Below are positions 43,881 through 51,962 of a DNA stretch of 64,000 nucleotides, piece by piece. The number at the start of each line of letters is the position of its first letter. The first letter of the stretch is position 1. This DNA is from Shewanella khirikhana (GTDB lineage: Bacteria; Pseudomonadota; Gammaproteobacteria; Enterobacterales; Shewanellaceae): assembly GCF_003957745.1 (NCBI RefSeq), contig NZ_CP020373.1, positions 2,542,001 to 2,606,000 on the forward strand. Reading direction: 5' to 3'. The notes under the pieces are model-generated. The model was not told the DNA's origin. It made no database searches and saw only the letters and a list, made by a program, of their open reading frames with translations. The position numbers and the translations under genes are program-made.

Positions 43881-44507
43881 TCAAAGCGCCTTGGGCAACA
43901 GGGCCTCAATGGCAGCCTTAAGCTCCAGGCTGTCGGGCTTTACCCGTGAGTTGAATGCCTTTACTTCACTGCCATCGGCAGATACCAGATACTTGTAGAA
44001 ATTCCACTTGGGCGAACCGGCTTTATCTCCCAGATACTCAAACACCGGGTTGGCGTCGCCGCCACGCACCGCCGAAGTGGCCAGCATGGTGAAGGTTACC
44101 CCGTAATTGAGATAACACACCTTGGCGGTGTCTTTTTCATCGTTTTCTTCCTGAAAGAAGTCATCGGAAGGAAAGCCCACCAGCACCAGTCCCTTGGGAC
44201 CATATTCCTTATTCAGCTGCTCCAGTGCCTTAAACTGCGGGGTAAAACCACAATTACTGGCAGTGTTGATAAAGAGCACCGGCTTGCCGGCAGCAATGTC
44301 GCACAGGTTGACCGATTCGCTGGAGTGCAGCTTTCGAAACTCGTGGTTGAGATACGCAGGGCAAGCGGCCTGAGCGGCCACTGTTTGCTCCGCGGCGCCC
44401 CGAGCTTCAGAGCCCTGCACTTCCCCCTGTACTTCGGCGCCCTGCACTTCGGCGATTGCCGGATGAACACCTGCAATCAACAGTAATGGAAACAATAAAC
44501 TACGCAT
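43881..44507 (-). CDS. Exported glutathione-peroxidase-family protein
   Basis: A 208-residue protein of the GPx fold. A signal peptide (MRSLLFPLLLIAGVHPAIAE) is followed by a repetitive linker EVQGAEVQGEVQGSEARGA (about residues 20-38). The GPx domain has the peroxidatic Cys in NTASNCGFTPQF (near residue 85), FPSDDFFQEEN and the WNFYKYLV motif near 162. It is a Cys-type, not selenocysteine, enzyme and probably uses thioredoxin-like reductants. Location should be periplasmic. CAGGAG lies seven bases before the ATG. Relatives in Shewanella are often cytoplasmic BtuE-like; this one is clearly exported. Confidence 0.88.
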   Translation of the reverse strand: MRSLLFPLLLIAGVHPAIAEVQGAEVQGEVQGSEARGAAEQTVAAQAACPAYLNHEFRKLHSSESVNLCDIAAGKPVLFINTASNCGFTPQFKALEQLNKEYGPKGLVLVGFPSDDFFQEENDEKDTAKVCYLNYGVTFTMLATSAVRGGDANPVFEYLGDKAGSPKWNFYKYLVSADGSEVKAFNSRVKPDSLELKAAIEALLPKAL

Positions 44508-44616
44508 CCTGACTCCTGAATATTAATGTCTTCAGTGACCTTTCCCGGCGTTAACCGGCCAATGAGGGAAAGTACTTGGTATAGGTGAGAGTACGCCACA
44601 AGCGGCCGCCGCGATC

Positions 44617-44644
44617 AAAAAACCAGGCATGCGCCTGGTTTTTG
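44617..44644 (-). terminator. Terminator after pilU
   Basis: AACCAGGC-ATGC-GCCTGGTT hairpin; read on the minus strand it is followed by TTTTTT. It lies 15 bases after the pilU stop. Confidence 0.85.
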
Positions 44645-44658
44645 TTTACCGCTCGGGG

Positions 44659-45771
44659 TCAGTCCATATCCAGGGTCACGCCCTCGAGGAAACCTGAGCC
44701 TGTGCTTTCCGAGCCTGCCAGCTTGATCATCAAACGCAGGTCGTTTGGCGAGTCGGCGTGGTGCAGTGCATCGGCGTAGCTGATTTCACCTTCCTGATAC
44801 AGCTGGAACAGCGCCTGGTCGAAGGTCTGCATCCCCTGCTCGTTGGACTTGGCCATGGTGTCTTTCAGCAAATGCAGCTCATTTTTCTGAATGATGCTGG
44901 ACACACGGGGAGTGTTAATCAGAATTTCGATGGCGGCACGGCGACCTGTGCCATCGGCCTTGGGCACCAATTGCTGCGCCACAATGCCGCGCAGGTTAAG
45001 CGACAGGTCAAACAGCAACTGCTGGTGCTTACTTTCAGGCACCAGGTGCATGATACGGTCCAGCGCCTGGTTGGCGTTGTTGGCGTGCAGAGTTGCCATA
45101 CACAGGTGACCGGTTTCGGCAAACGACAGGGCAAACTCCATGGTTTCCTGGCTGCGGATTTCACCGATAAGGATCACGTCCGGCGCCTGACGTAGCGAGC
45201 TTTTCAGCGCTGCATCGAAGGAGTCGGTATCAATGCCCACTTCGCGCTGGGTAATGATGCTCTTGCGGTGGTCGTGCACAAATTCCACCGGATCTTCGAT
45301 AGTCAGAATATGGCCGCGCTCATGGGCGTTACGGTAACCCACCATGGCCGCGAGCGACGTTGACTTACCTGTACCCGTACCACCCACCATGATGATAAGA
45401 CCGCGCTTGCTCATCACCAGATCTTTCAGTACCGGCGGCAGCTTCAGATCTTCCATCTCGGGGATGCGGGTTTCGATACGACGCATCACGCAGCCAGGCG
45501 ATTCACGTTGCCAAAAGGCGCTCACACGAAAACGACCAAGATCTTTGGCGGCAAAAGCGAAGTTACATTCGCGGCTTTCGTGGAATTCTTTCTTTTGCGC
45601 ATCGCTCATCAGCGATTCAACAAAGTCCAGCGACTGCGCCGGGCTGAATGGATTTTCCGCCAGCGGCCGCAGCTCACCATCAATTTTGGCGCTGGGCGGA
45701 AAGCCTGCGGTGATGAATAAATCCGAGGCTTTACGCTCGACCATCACCTTCAAAAAGGGACGTACATCCAT
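44659..45771 (-). CDS. pilU: Type IV pilus retraction ATPase PilU
   Basis: Hexameric retraction motor ATPase that assists PilT in pulling type IV pili back through the inner-membrane machine. The 370-residue protein starts MDVRPFLKVMVERKASDLFITAGFPPSAKIDGEL. It has the Walker A GGTGTGKSTSLAAMVGYRN (near residue 130), Asp box ILTIEDPVEFVHDH, Walker B PDVILIGEIRSQETMEFAL and the His box GHLCMATLHANNANQALDRI. A C-terminal extension past the ATPase, as in other PilU proteins, distinguishes it from PilT. It is nine bases downstream of pilT with its own AAGGA site. Confidence 0.94.
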   Translation of the reverse strand: MDVRPFLKVMVERKASDLFITAGFPPSAKIDGELRPLAENPFSPAQSLDFVESLMSDAQKKEFHESRECNFAFAAKDLGRFRVSAFWQRESPGCVMRRIETRIPEMEDLKLPPVLKDLVMSKRGLIIMVGGTGTGKSTSLAAMVGYRNAHERGHILTIEDPVEFVHDHRKSIITQREVGIDTDSFDAALKSSLRQAPDVILIGEIRSQETMEFALSFAETGHLCMATLHANNANQALDRIMHLVPESKHQQLLFDLSLNLRGIVAQQLVPKADGTGRRAAIEILINTPRVSSIIQKNELHLLKDTMAKSNEQGMQTFDQALFQLYQEGEISYADALHHADSPNDLRLMIKLAGSESTGSGFLEGVTLDMD

Positions 45772-45780
45772 GGTTAATCC

Positions 45781-46818
45781 TTAAAATGTCGCCTGCTTGT
45801 TGGAACTCTTGGCCATGGCATCTTCACGGGTGATGAGACCACGGTTCACCAGGTTGGCCAGACACTGCTCGAGGGTCTGCATGCCGTGGGCCATACCGGT
45901 TTGAATGGCCGAATACATCTGCGCCACCTTGTCCTCACGGATAAGGTTACGGATAGCCGGAGTACCCATCATGATTTCGTGCGCCGCCACCCGGCCGCCG
46001 CCAATCTTTTTGATCAGGGTCTGGGAAATTACGGCCTGCAGGGATTCTGACAACATGGTACGCACCATGTCTTTTTCACCGGCGGGGAATACGTCAACCA
46101 CACGGTCGATGGTCTTGGCCGCCGAGGTGGTGTGCAGGGTGCCGAAAACCAGGTGACCGGTTTCTGCGGCTGTCATGGCCAGACGAATGGTTTCAAGGTC
46201 ACGCATCTCACCCACCAGGATCACGTCGGGGTCTTCACGGAGCGCGCTTCGAAGGGCGGCGTTAAAGCTGTGGGTGTGGCGGTGCACTTCACGCTGGTTA
46301 ATCAGACACTGTTTGTTCTGATGCACAAATTCGATAGGGTCTTCGATGGTCAGGATGTGGTCGTGACGGTTTTCGTTCACGTAGTCAATCATACCTGCCA
46401 GGGTGGTACTTTTACCGGAACCGGTTGGGCCGGTTACCAGCACCAGACCACGGGGGAAACTGGCGATTTTTTTGAAGATTTCCGGCGCGCCCAGCTGCTC
46501 AAGGGTCAGGATCTGGCTGGGAATGGTACGGAACACCGCCGCCGCACCGCGGGACTGGTTAAAGGCGTTCACACGGAAACGGGCGAGATTGGGCACTTCG
46601 AAGGAAAAGTCGATTTCCAGGTGCTCTTCATAGTCTTTGCGCTGCTTGTCATTCATAATGTCGTACACCAAGGAGTGTACGCCGGCATGATCGAGTGCAG
46701 GCAGATTGATTTTACGCACTTCGCCGTCCACACGGATCATGGGGGGAACCCCGGCAGACAGGTGTAGATCCGAGGCTTTGTGTTTTACACTAAACGCCAG
46801 TAACTCTGTGATTTCCAT
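45781..46818 (-). CDS. pilT: Type IV pilus retraction ATPase PilT
   Basis: Main retraction ATPase of type IV pili, 345 residues from the ATG at 46818 (MEITELLAFSVKHKASDLHLSAGVPPMIRVDGEVRKI). Walker A GPTGSGKSTTLAGMIDYVN lies near residue 130, followed by ILTIEDPIEFVHQNK, PDVILVGEMRDLETIRLAMTAAETGHLVFGTLHT and the C-terminal AIRNLIREDK motif needed for retraction. The frame extends to 46863 but the extra residues are outside the family and overlap the divergent yggS gene. Pair pilT-pilU plus divergent yggS is the standard gammaproteobacterial arrangement. Confidence 0.96.
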   Translation of the reverse strand: MEITELLAFSVKHKASDLHLSAGVPPMIRVDGEVRKINLPALDHAGVHSLVYDIMNDKQRKDYEEHLEIDFSFEVPNLARFRVNAFNQSRGAAAVFRTIPSQILTLEQLGAPEIFKKIASFPRGLVLVTGPTGSGKSTTLAGMIDYVNENRHDHILTIEDPIEFVHQNKQCLINQREVHRHTHSFNAALRSALREDPDVILVGEMRDLETIRLAMTAAETGHLVFGTLHTTSAAKTIDRVVDVFPAGEKDMVRTMLSESLQAVISQTLIKKIGGGRVAAHEIMMGTPAIRNLIREDKVAQMYSAIQTGMAHGMQTLEQCLANLVNRGLITREDAMAKSSNKQATF

Positions 46819-46850
46819 GGTATGGGATATCCATTCAACCGATTGATTAC

Positions 46851-47567
46851 ATGATGACAACAATAGCAGACAGACTGGCTCTCGCCCAGCAGCGAATCAC
46901 CCAAGCGGCGCAAAATTCTTCAAGAAACCCATCAGAAATCAAACTCCTTGCGGTCAGTAAAACCAAACCTGTGGCCGATATACAGGCAGCCTTTGCCGCC
47001 GGGCAGAACTGCTTTGGTGAAAACTACGTTCAGGAAGGGGTTTCCAAGATAGAAGCCCTTGGCGAGTCTTGTCCCGGTATCGAGTGGCATTTCATAGGCC
47101 CACTGCAATCCAACAAGAGCCGTCTGGTGGCCGAACACTTCGATTGGATGCATACCTTAAGCTCAGAAAAACTGGCAACCCGGCTTGCCAATCAGCGCCC
47201 GGCCGCACTGGCCCCGCTCAATGTGCTGATTCAGGTGAATATCAGCGAAGAAGACAGCAAATCCGGCATCGGCGCTGATGAGATAGCAGCCATTGCCGAC
47301 GTCATCTGCGCCCTGCCCCAGCTAAAACTCAGAGGCCTGATGGCGATTCCTGCGGCTACCGAAGATGAAACCCGTGCCCGCGCCGAGCTTGGCGCCATGA
47401 AAACCCTGTTCGATGCCCTCAAACAAAGCCATGGCGAGCGGGCACAAATCGATACCCTGTCCATGGGCATGAGCGGCGATCTGGAACTTGCCATCGCCGC
47501 TGGCTCAACCATGGTTCGCATCGGCAGCGCCATTTTTGGCGAACGCGACTACGCCAAGTCAAGCTGA
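46851..47567 (+). CDS. yggS: PLP homeostasis protein YggS (PLPBP)
   Basis: A 238-residue pyridoxal-phosphate-binding protein, alanine-racemase-like barrel, which keeps PLP and amino-acid pools balanced. The PLP lysine lies in LLAVSKTKPVADIQAAFAAGQNCFGENYVQE (residues about 32-62); IEWHFIGPLQSNKSR and LSMGMSGDLELAIAAGSTMVRIGSAIFGER complete the family pattern. Two ATG codons are in tandem; the second (46854) may be the true start. Only 32 bases separate it from pilT, so the divergent promoters overlap. proC follows after 113 bases. Confidence 0.94.
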   Translation: MMTTIADRLALAQQRITQAAQNSSRNPSEIKLLAVSKTKPVADIQAAFAAGQNCFGENYVQEGVSKIEALGESCPGIEWHFIGPLQSNKSRLVAEHFDWMHTLSSEKLATRLANQRPAALAPLNVLIQVNISEEDSKSGIGADEIAAIADVICALPQLKLRGLMAIPAATEDETRARAELGAMKTLFDALKQSHGERAQIDTLSMGMSGDLELAIAAGSTMVRIGSAIFGERDYAKSS

Positions 47568-47680
47568 CATATCAATCAAACCCGGGCCGATTTCAGCAGG
47601 CTGATTTTTACTGATTGCATTGTTTTTGCAGCACCCGGCCCCCATATTGACCCTATAACACAGCCCAAGAGGCCCTGTAG

Positions 47681-48496
47681 ATGCAACAAAAGAAAATCTG
47701 TTTTATCGGCGCCGGCAATATGAGCCGGGCCATCATCGGCGGACTGGTAAAAAGTGGCTACGACGCAGCCCTTATCACTGCCACCAACCCAAGTGCCGCC
47801 AAACTTGAGGCGCTGGCAGCCGATTACGGCATCAATACCTCCCACGATAACCTCGATGCCGCCAGCAATGCCGATGTGATTTTGCTGTCGGTGAAGCCCC
47901 AGCTGATGCAAGGGGTTTGCGAAGCGCTGGCCGATGTTATCGATGGCAAGCTGCTTATCACCATAGCCGCGGGTATTCCTGAAAGCCGCTATCATGATTA
48001 CTTCGGCAAGCAGGTCAAACTTATCCGCACCATGCCAAATACCCCAATGCAGCTGGGGCTGGGGATGACAGGCCTCTACGCCCCTGCCGGCATCAGCGAA
48101 GATGACAAAGCCTTTGCCGAGCACCTTATGCGTGCCTGTGGCGATGTGGTGTGGGTCGCCGATGAGTCTGGTATCGATAAGGTAATTGCACTTGCAGGCA
48201 GTTCACCGGCCTATTTTTTCCTGTTCATTGAGGCCATGATAGAAGCCGGTGTGCAGATGGGGCTCCCCGAAGCCGACGCCCGCACCCTGGCGCAGCAGGC
48301 TGCCGTTGGCGCCGCTGCCATGGTTAAGCAAAATCCGGATCTCACCCCGGCCGAGCTCAGGGCCAATGTAACCTCCAAGGGCGGCACCACCGCCGAGGCC
48401 ATTGCCACCTTCGAAGCCGGTGGGCTTCGCAGCCTGGTCAAGGACGCCATGGGCAATTGCATCAAGCGCGCCGAAGAGATGGCCAAAAGCTTTTAA
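47681..48496 (+). CDS. proC: Pyrroline-5-carboxylate reductase ProC
   Basis: Last step of proline synthesis: reduces pyrroline-5-carboxylate with NAD(P)H. The 271-residue protein begins with the Rossmann motif KICFIGAGNMSRAIIGGLVKSG. SVKPQLM, IRTMPNTPMQLGLGMTGLYA and the C-terminal signature ALAGSSPAYFFLFIEAMIEAGVQMGLPEADARTLAQQAAVGAAAM and TSKGGTTAEAIATFE are all present. AGAGG lies eight bases before the ATG. It sits in the conserved yggS-proC-yggT order. Confidence 0.96.
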   Translation: MQQKKICFIGAGNMSRAIIGGLVKSGYDAALITATNPSAAKLEALAADYGINTSHDNLDAASNADVILLSVKPQLMQGVCEALADVIDGKLLITIAAGIPESRYHDYFGKQVKLIRTMPNTPMQLGLGMTGLYAPAGISEDDKAFAEHLMRACGDVVWVADESGIDKVIALAGSSPAYFFLFIEAMIEAGVQMGLPEADARTLAQQAAVGAAAMVKQNPDLTPAELRANVTSKGGTTAEAIATFEAGGLRSLVKDAMGNCIKRAEEMAKSF

Positions 48497-48555
48497 CGGC
48501 ACGAATTTTGGGAACTGATTGTTTAAACCCGTTTTAGAAACTAAGGGCAAACTTC

Positions 48556-49104
48556 ATGAATGCGATGGTTTTTTTGGTTAACACCCTGTTTGACCTCTAC
48601 CTGATGGTGGTGATCTTGAGGATTTGGCTGCAGCTGGCCAGAGCCGACTTCTACAACCCCTTCAGCCAGTTTGTGGTAAAAGCCACTCATCCGGTGATTG
48701 CACCGCTGCGCCGCATTTTGCCTCCTATCGGCAAACTGGACACCGCCTCCGTGCTGCTGGCCATTACCGTGGTAGTGGTGAAAATGCTGGTGCTGACCCT
48801 GATAGCAGGGGCTGTCATCAACCTGCCCACCATACTCGCTTACTCAGTGGTGGCGGTGATTAAAAACGCCGGTGTGCTCTTCTTCTGGATGCTGCTTATC
48901 CGCGCCATCCTCAGCTGGTTCAATCAGGGTTATAACCCCTTTATCATGGTGATTGCCCAGCTGACCGAGCCTGTGCTGGCGCCGGTACGCCGTATCATTC
49001 CACCCATAGGTGGCCTGGATTTGTCGGTACTGGTAGTGTTTATCGCCCTTAACTTTATCAATATGCTGCTGTCGCAGTACGTGCCCTTCTGGGCTTATAT
49101 CTGA
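48556..49104 (+). CDS. yggT: YggT family membrane protein
   Basis: A 182-residue inner-membrane protein made of two YggT repeats, each with a pair of helices and the R-I-P-P-I-G-x-L-D loop (RRILPPIGKLDTASVLL and RRIIPPIGGLDLSVLVV). The family is linked to osmotic or K+ homeostasis in bacteria and to thylakoid complexes in plants, with no defined mechanism. Its TGA stop overlaps the yggU ATG by one base (TGATG), so the two are translationally coupled. Confidence 0.93.
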   Translation: MNAMVFLVNTLFDLYLMVVILRIWLQLARADFYNPFSQFVVKATHPVIAPLRRILPPIGKLDTASVLLAITVVVVKMLVLTLIAGAVINLPTILAYSVVAVIKNAGVLFFWMLLIRAILSWFNQGYNPFIMVIAQLTEPVLAPVRRIIPPIGGLDLSVLVVFIALNFINMLLSQYVPFWAYI

Positions 49105-49391
49105 TGCAAGCCATCAGATACGACAACGACGATCTGCTGCTGGCCTTGTACGTTCAGCCCAAGGCCAGCCGGGACGACCTGATGGGGCTGCACGGCGAGG
49201 AGCTTAAACTCGCCATCACAGCGCCACCGGTGGACGGCAAGGCCAATGCCCATATCTGCAAGCTGCTGGCCAAGCGCTTTAAAGTCGCCAAGGGCAATGT
49301 GGTCATTGAGCGCGGCGAACTAGGCCGCCACAAGCTCATCCGCATCAAAAGCCCCAGCCAAATCCCGGAAGATTTCAAAGCGTTTTTATAA
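49104..49391 (+). CDS. yggU: UPF0235 protein YggU
   Basis: A 95-residue DUF167 protein with the family pattern YVQPKASRDDLMGLHGEELKLAITAPPVDGKANAHICKLLAKRFKVAKGNVVIERGELGRHKLIRI (residues 15-82). PPVDGKAN is diagnostic. Function unknown; the fold suggests nucleic-acid or protein binding. It is coupled to yggT by a one-base overlap. DUF4426 follows 80 bases later with its own strong ribosome site. Confidence 0.93.
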   Translation: MQAIRYDNDDLLLALYVQPKASRDDLMGLHGEELKLAITAPPVDGKANAHICKLLAKRFKVAKGNVVIERGELGRHKLIRIKSPSQIPEDFKAFL

Positions 49392-49471
49392 AACAGCCAC
49401 CCCGGCGAAATGTCAGTCGCGTTTCGCCGGTTTATACTTATGCAATACGTCCATTTCAGGAGGACAGGATT

Positions 49472-49906
49472 ATGTTGCGTCAACTCTGCGCAGTATTGGT
49501 ACTGACCGCCAGCCTCTGTGGCCTGGCCAGCGCCGAACAAAAGGAACAGGTAGGTCAGTACGATATCCACTACATGGCTCTGCCGAGTACCTTCCTCACC
49601 CCCACCATCGCCAAAAACTATGGCATTGAGCGTTCCAGCTACAAGGGCATAGTCAATATTGCCGTGCTCGACACCGCCGAAGCCGGTAACCCTGCAGTCC
49701 CCGTTGAGATCAGCGGCGTGGCCAATAACCTGCTGGATGCCAAGGTAGAACTCAAGTTCCGTGAAATCCGCGAAGGCGCGGCAATCTATTACATTGCCGA
49801 GGTGCCGGTTCGCAACGACGAAGAAATCAACTTCCAGATTGCGGTCAAAAGCGGTAACAAGCTAAATACCACATTGAAATTCAAGCAGAAGTTCTACATA
49901 GACTGA
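49472..49906 (+). CDS. DUF4426 exported protein
   Basis: A 144-residue periplasmic protein with signal peptide MLRQLCAVLVLTASLCGLASA. The mature part begins EQKEQVGQYDIHYMALPSTFLTPTIAKNYGIERSSYKGIVNIAVLD, the DUF4426 signature, and is all-beta in character. Function unknown; in Shewanella, Vibrio and Pseudomonas the gene recurs between yggU and rdgB, as here. AGGAGG lies ten bases before the ATG. A terminator follows at 49924-49952. Confidence 0.9.
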   Translation: MLRQLCAVLVLTASLCGLASAEQKEQVGQYDIHYMALPSTFLTPTIAKNYGIERSSYKGIVNIAVLDTAEAGNPAVPVEISGVANNLLDAKVELKFREIREGAAIYYIAEVPVRNDEEINFQIAVKSGNKLNTTLKFKQKFYID

Positions 49907-49923
49907 CAAATTTCACAGCCGAT

Positions 49924-49952
49924 AAGCCTGCATTCGCAGGCTTTGTTTTTTC
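49924..49952 (+). terminator. Terminator between DUF4426 gene and rdgB
   Basis: AAGCCTGC-ATTC-GCAGGCTT with TTGTTTTTT tail, so rdgB-hemW probably starts a new transcript. Confidence 0.82.
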
Positions 49953-50048
49953 TGTCCTTTGAAGGTGTCCTTGGGTATCATGGCGCCACGTTGAAATGGC
50001 GCCCGAAACATTGCTGTGGTGCGCCTTCCAAGCCTATCGGGGGTAATG

Positions 50049-50645
50049 ATGAAAAAGATGGTTCTTGCCAGTGGCAACAAAGGAAAGCTGAAAGAATTCA
50101 ATGAAATGTTCGCTTCGTTTGACGTTGAGGTTGTAGCTCAAAGCGAGTTTCAGGTACCCGATGTCGAAGAAACCGGCACCACCTTCGTTGAAAACGCCAT
50201 CATCAAGGCCCGCCACGCCGCCGCCATTACCGGTCTGCCTGCCATTGCCGACGATTCAGGGCTCGAAGTAGACGCCCTCGAAGGTGCCCCGGGCATCTAT
50301 TCCGCCCGCTATGCAGGCGTTGGCGCCAAAGACACCGACAACTGGCAAAAGCTGCTCGGCGCCCTCGAACAAGAAACTGAGCGTCGTGCCCGCTTCCAGT
50401 GCGTGCTGGTATTTATGCGCCACGCCAAGGACCCAACCCCCATCATCTGCCAGGCCGCCTGGGAAGGTCGCATCGGCTTTGAAGCCAAGGGCGACAATGG
50501 CCACGGATACGACCCGATTTTCATCGCCGAAGGCGGCGAGCTGACCGCAGCCGAAATGTCATCCGAAGCCAAAAATGCCGTCAGCCATCGCGGTAAGGCG
50601 CTGGCGCTGCTGCTGGCTGAGTTCAAGGCCAAGGGTATCATCTGA
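50049..50645 (+). CDS. rdgB: dITP/XTP pyrophosphatase RdgB
   Basis: House-cleaning enzyme that hydrolyses non-canonical purine nucleotides (dITP, XTP). About 198 residues from ATG 50049: VLASGNKGKLKEFNEMF (residues 4-20), ETGTTFVENAIIKARHAA, the metal-binding ADDSGLEVDALEGAPGIYSARYAG, GYDPIFIAEG and SHRGKAL are all conserved. A GTG (50016) and a neighbouring ATG (50046) are other starts in the frame; CGGGGG lies five bases before 50049, supporting it. hemW follows after five bases. Confidence 0.95.
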   Translation: MKKMVLASGNKGKLKEFNEMFASFDVEVVAQSEFQVPDVEETGTTFVENAIIKARHAAAITGLPAIADDSGLEVDALEGAPGIYSARYAGVGAKDTDNWQKLLGALEQETERRARFQCVLVFMRHAKDPTPIICQAAWEGRIGFEAKGDNGHGYDPIFIAEGGELTAAEMSSEAKNAVSHRGKALALLLAEFKAKGII

Positions 50646-50650
50646 ATTCT

Positions 50651-51817
50651 ATGAGCCAAGCCGTGACCCAGGGCAGCCCCTCTTTAACGCTGCCACCGCT
50701 GAGCCTGTACGTACACATCCCCTGGTGCGTGCAAAAATGCCCCTATTGCGACTTTAATTCCCATGGCAAGCAAGGCGAGCTGCCACAGGAAGAGTATGTC
50801 GACGATTTGCTTAAGGATCTGGATGCCGACCTTGGTTATGTTCAAGGCCGCAAACTGCACAGCATCTTTATCGGCGGTGGCACGCCATCGTTGTTTGATG
50901 CCAGCGCCATTGGCAGGCTGCTTGATGGCGTAAAGCAGCGCATCCCCTTTGAAGCCGATATCGAAATCACCATGGAGGCCAACCCCGGCACCCTGGAACA
51001 TGACGATTTCAGCGCCTATCGCAGCGCCGGGGTCACCCGCCTGTCGGTTGGGGTGCAAAGCTTTTCCAAAGACAAGCTCAATCTGCTTGGCCGCATTCAC
51101 GGCAAGGATGAAGCCACCCGCGCCGCCGAGCTTGCCAAAGCCGCAGGTTATCAAAGCTTTAACCTGGATTTGATGCACGGCCTGCCCAATCAGTCATTCG
51201 ATGAGGCCATGGCCGATATCGATACTGCCGCCAGCCTGAACCCGCCGCATCTGTCCTGGTATCAGCTCACCATTGAGCCCAACACCCTGTTCCATTCGCG
51301 GCCGCCGCAATTGCCTGATGATGAAGATCTGTGGCGCATCTATGAACAAGGTCAGAAAAAACTGGCGGCGCTTGGCTATGAGCAATACGAAATTTCGGCC
51401 TATGCCAAACCGGGCTTCCAGTGTCGCCATAACCTCAATTACTGGCAGTTTGGCGACTACCTCGGCATCGGCTGCGGCGCCCATGGCAAACTGACTCTGG
51501 CGTCAGAAAACCGCATTGTGCGCACGGTAAAAATTAAGCATCCCAAAGGTTATCTGGGTGCCAGCGACTTTATGTTCGAGTGCTCAGAGGTGGCTGAAGA
51601 AGACCGGCCGCTCGAGTACCTGATGAACCGGCTGCGGCTGATGAGCCCTATTCCCAAGGCCGAGTTTGAAAGCCGCACCGGAATCGCTGCCGATGCTATT
51701 GCGGAGGGTATGCACAGCGCCGCCGAACGTGGCCTGATAGAAATCAGCGACAGCCACTGGACCCTTACCCCCAAGGGTCATATGTTCGTCAACGATCTGC
51801 TGTCGCAGTTTTTATGA
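50651..51817 (+). CDS. hemW: Radical SAM heme chaperone HemW
   Basis: Radical SAM protein of 388 residues, a coproporphyrinogen-oxidase relative that delivers heme to respiratory enzymes. The [4Fe-4S] motif is WCVQKCPYCDF (CxxxCxxC near residues 26-33), without the extra Cys of HemN. IFIGGGTPSLF, TMEANPGTLE, GVQSFSKDKLNLLGRIH and the HemW C-terminal domain follow. An ordinary HemW copy. Co-transcribed with rdgB, five bases apart. Confidence 0.94.
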   Translation: MSQAVTQGSPSLTLPPLSLYVHIPWCVQKCPYCDFNSHGKQGELPQEEYVDDLLKDLDADLGYVQGRKLHSIFIGGGTPSLFDASAIGRLLDGVKQRIPFEADIEITMEANPGTLEHDDFSAYRSAGVTRLSVGVQSFSKDKLNLLGRIHGKDEATRAAELAKAAGYQSFNLDLMHGLPNQSFDEAMADIDTAASLNPPHLSWYQLTIEPNTLFHSRPPQLPDDEDLWRIYEQGQKKLAALGYEQYEISAYAKPGFQCRHNLNYWQFGDYLGIGCGAHGKLTLASENRIVRTVKIKHPKGYLGASDFMFECSEVAEEDRPLEYLMNRLRLMSPIPKAEFESRTGIAADAIAEGMHSAAERGLIEISDSHWTLTPKGHMFVNDLLSQFL

Positions 51818-51962
51818 TCTTTGAGTGCGCAGGGTTCACGGCTGACTGAAAAAAGCCGTGATACCGCGCACATCGAAACATTTCCTAACACTAAACTCTG
51901 AAATTTAACACTGGCTTCTTTAGGATGATCCCATCGCAAATCAACCTAGCTAAAGTCAGCCA

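Noticed and set aside
51841..51866. CACGGCT / AGCCGTG hairpin after hemW
   Set aside because: No T run follows on either strand, so it is not called a terminator.
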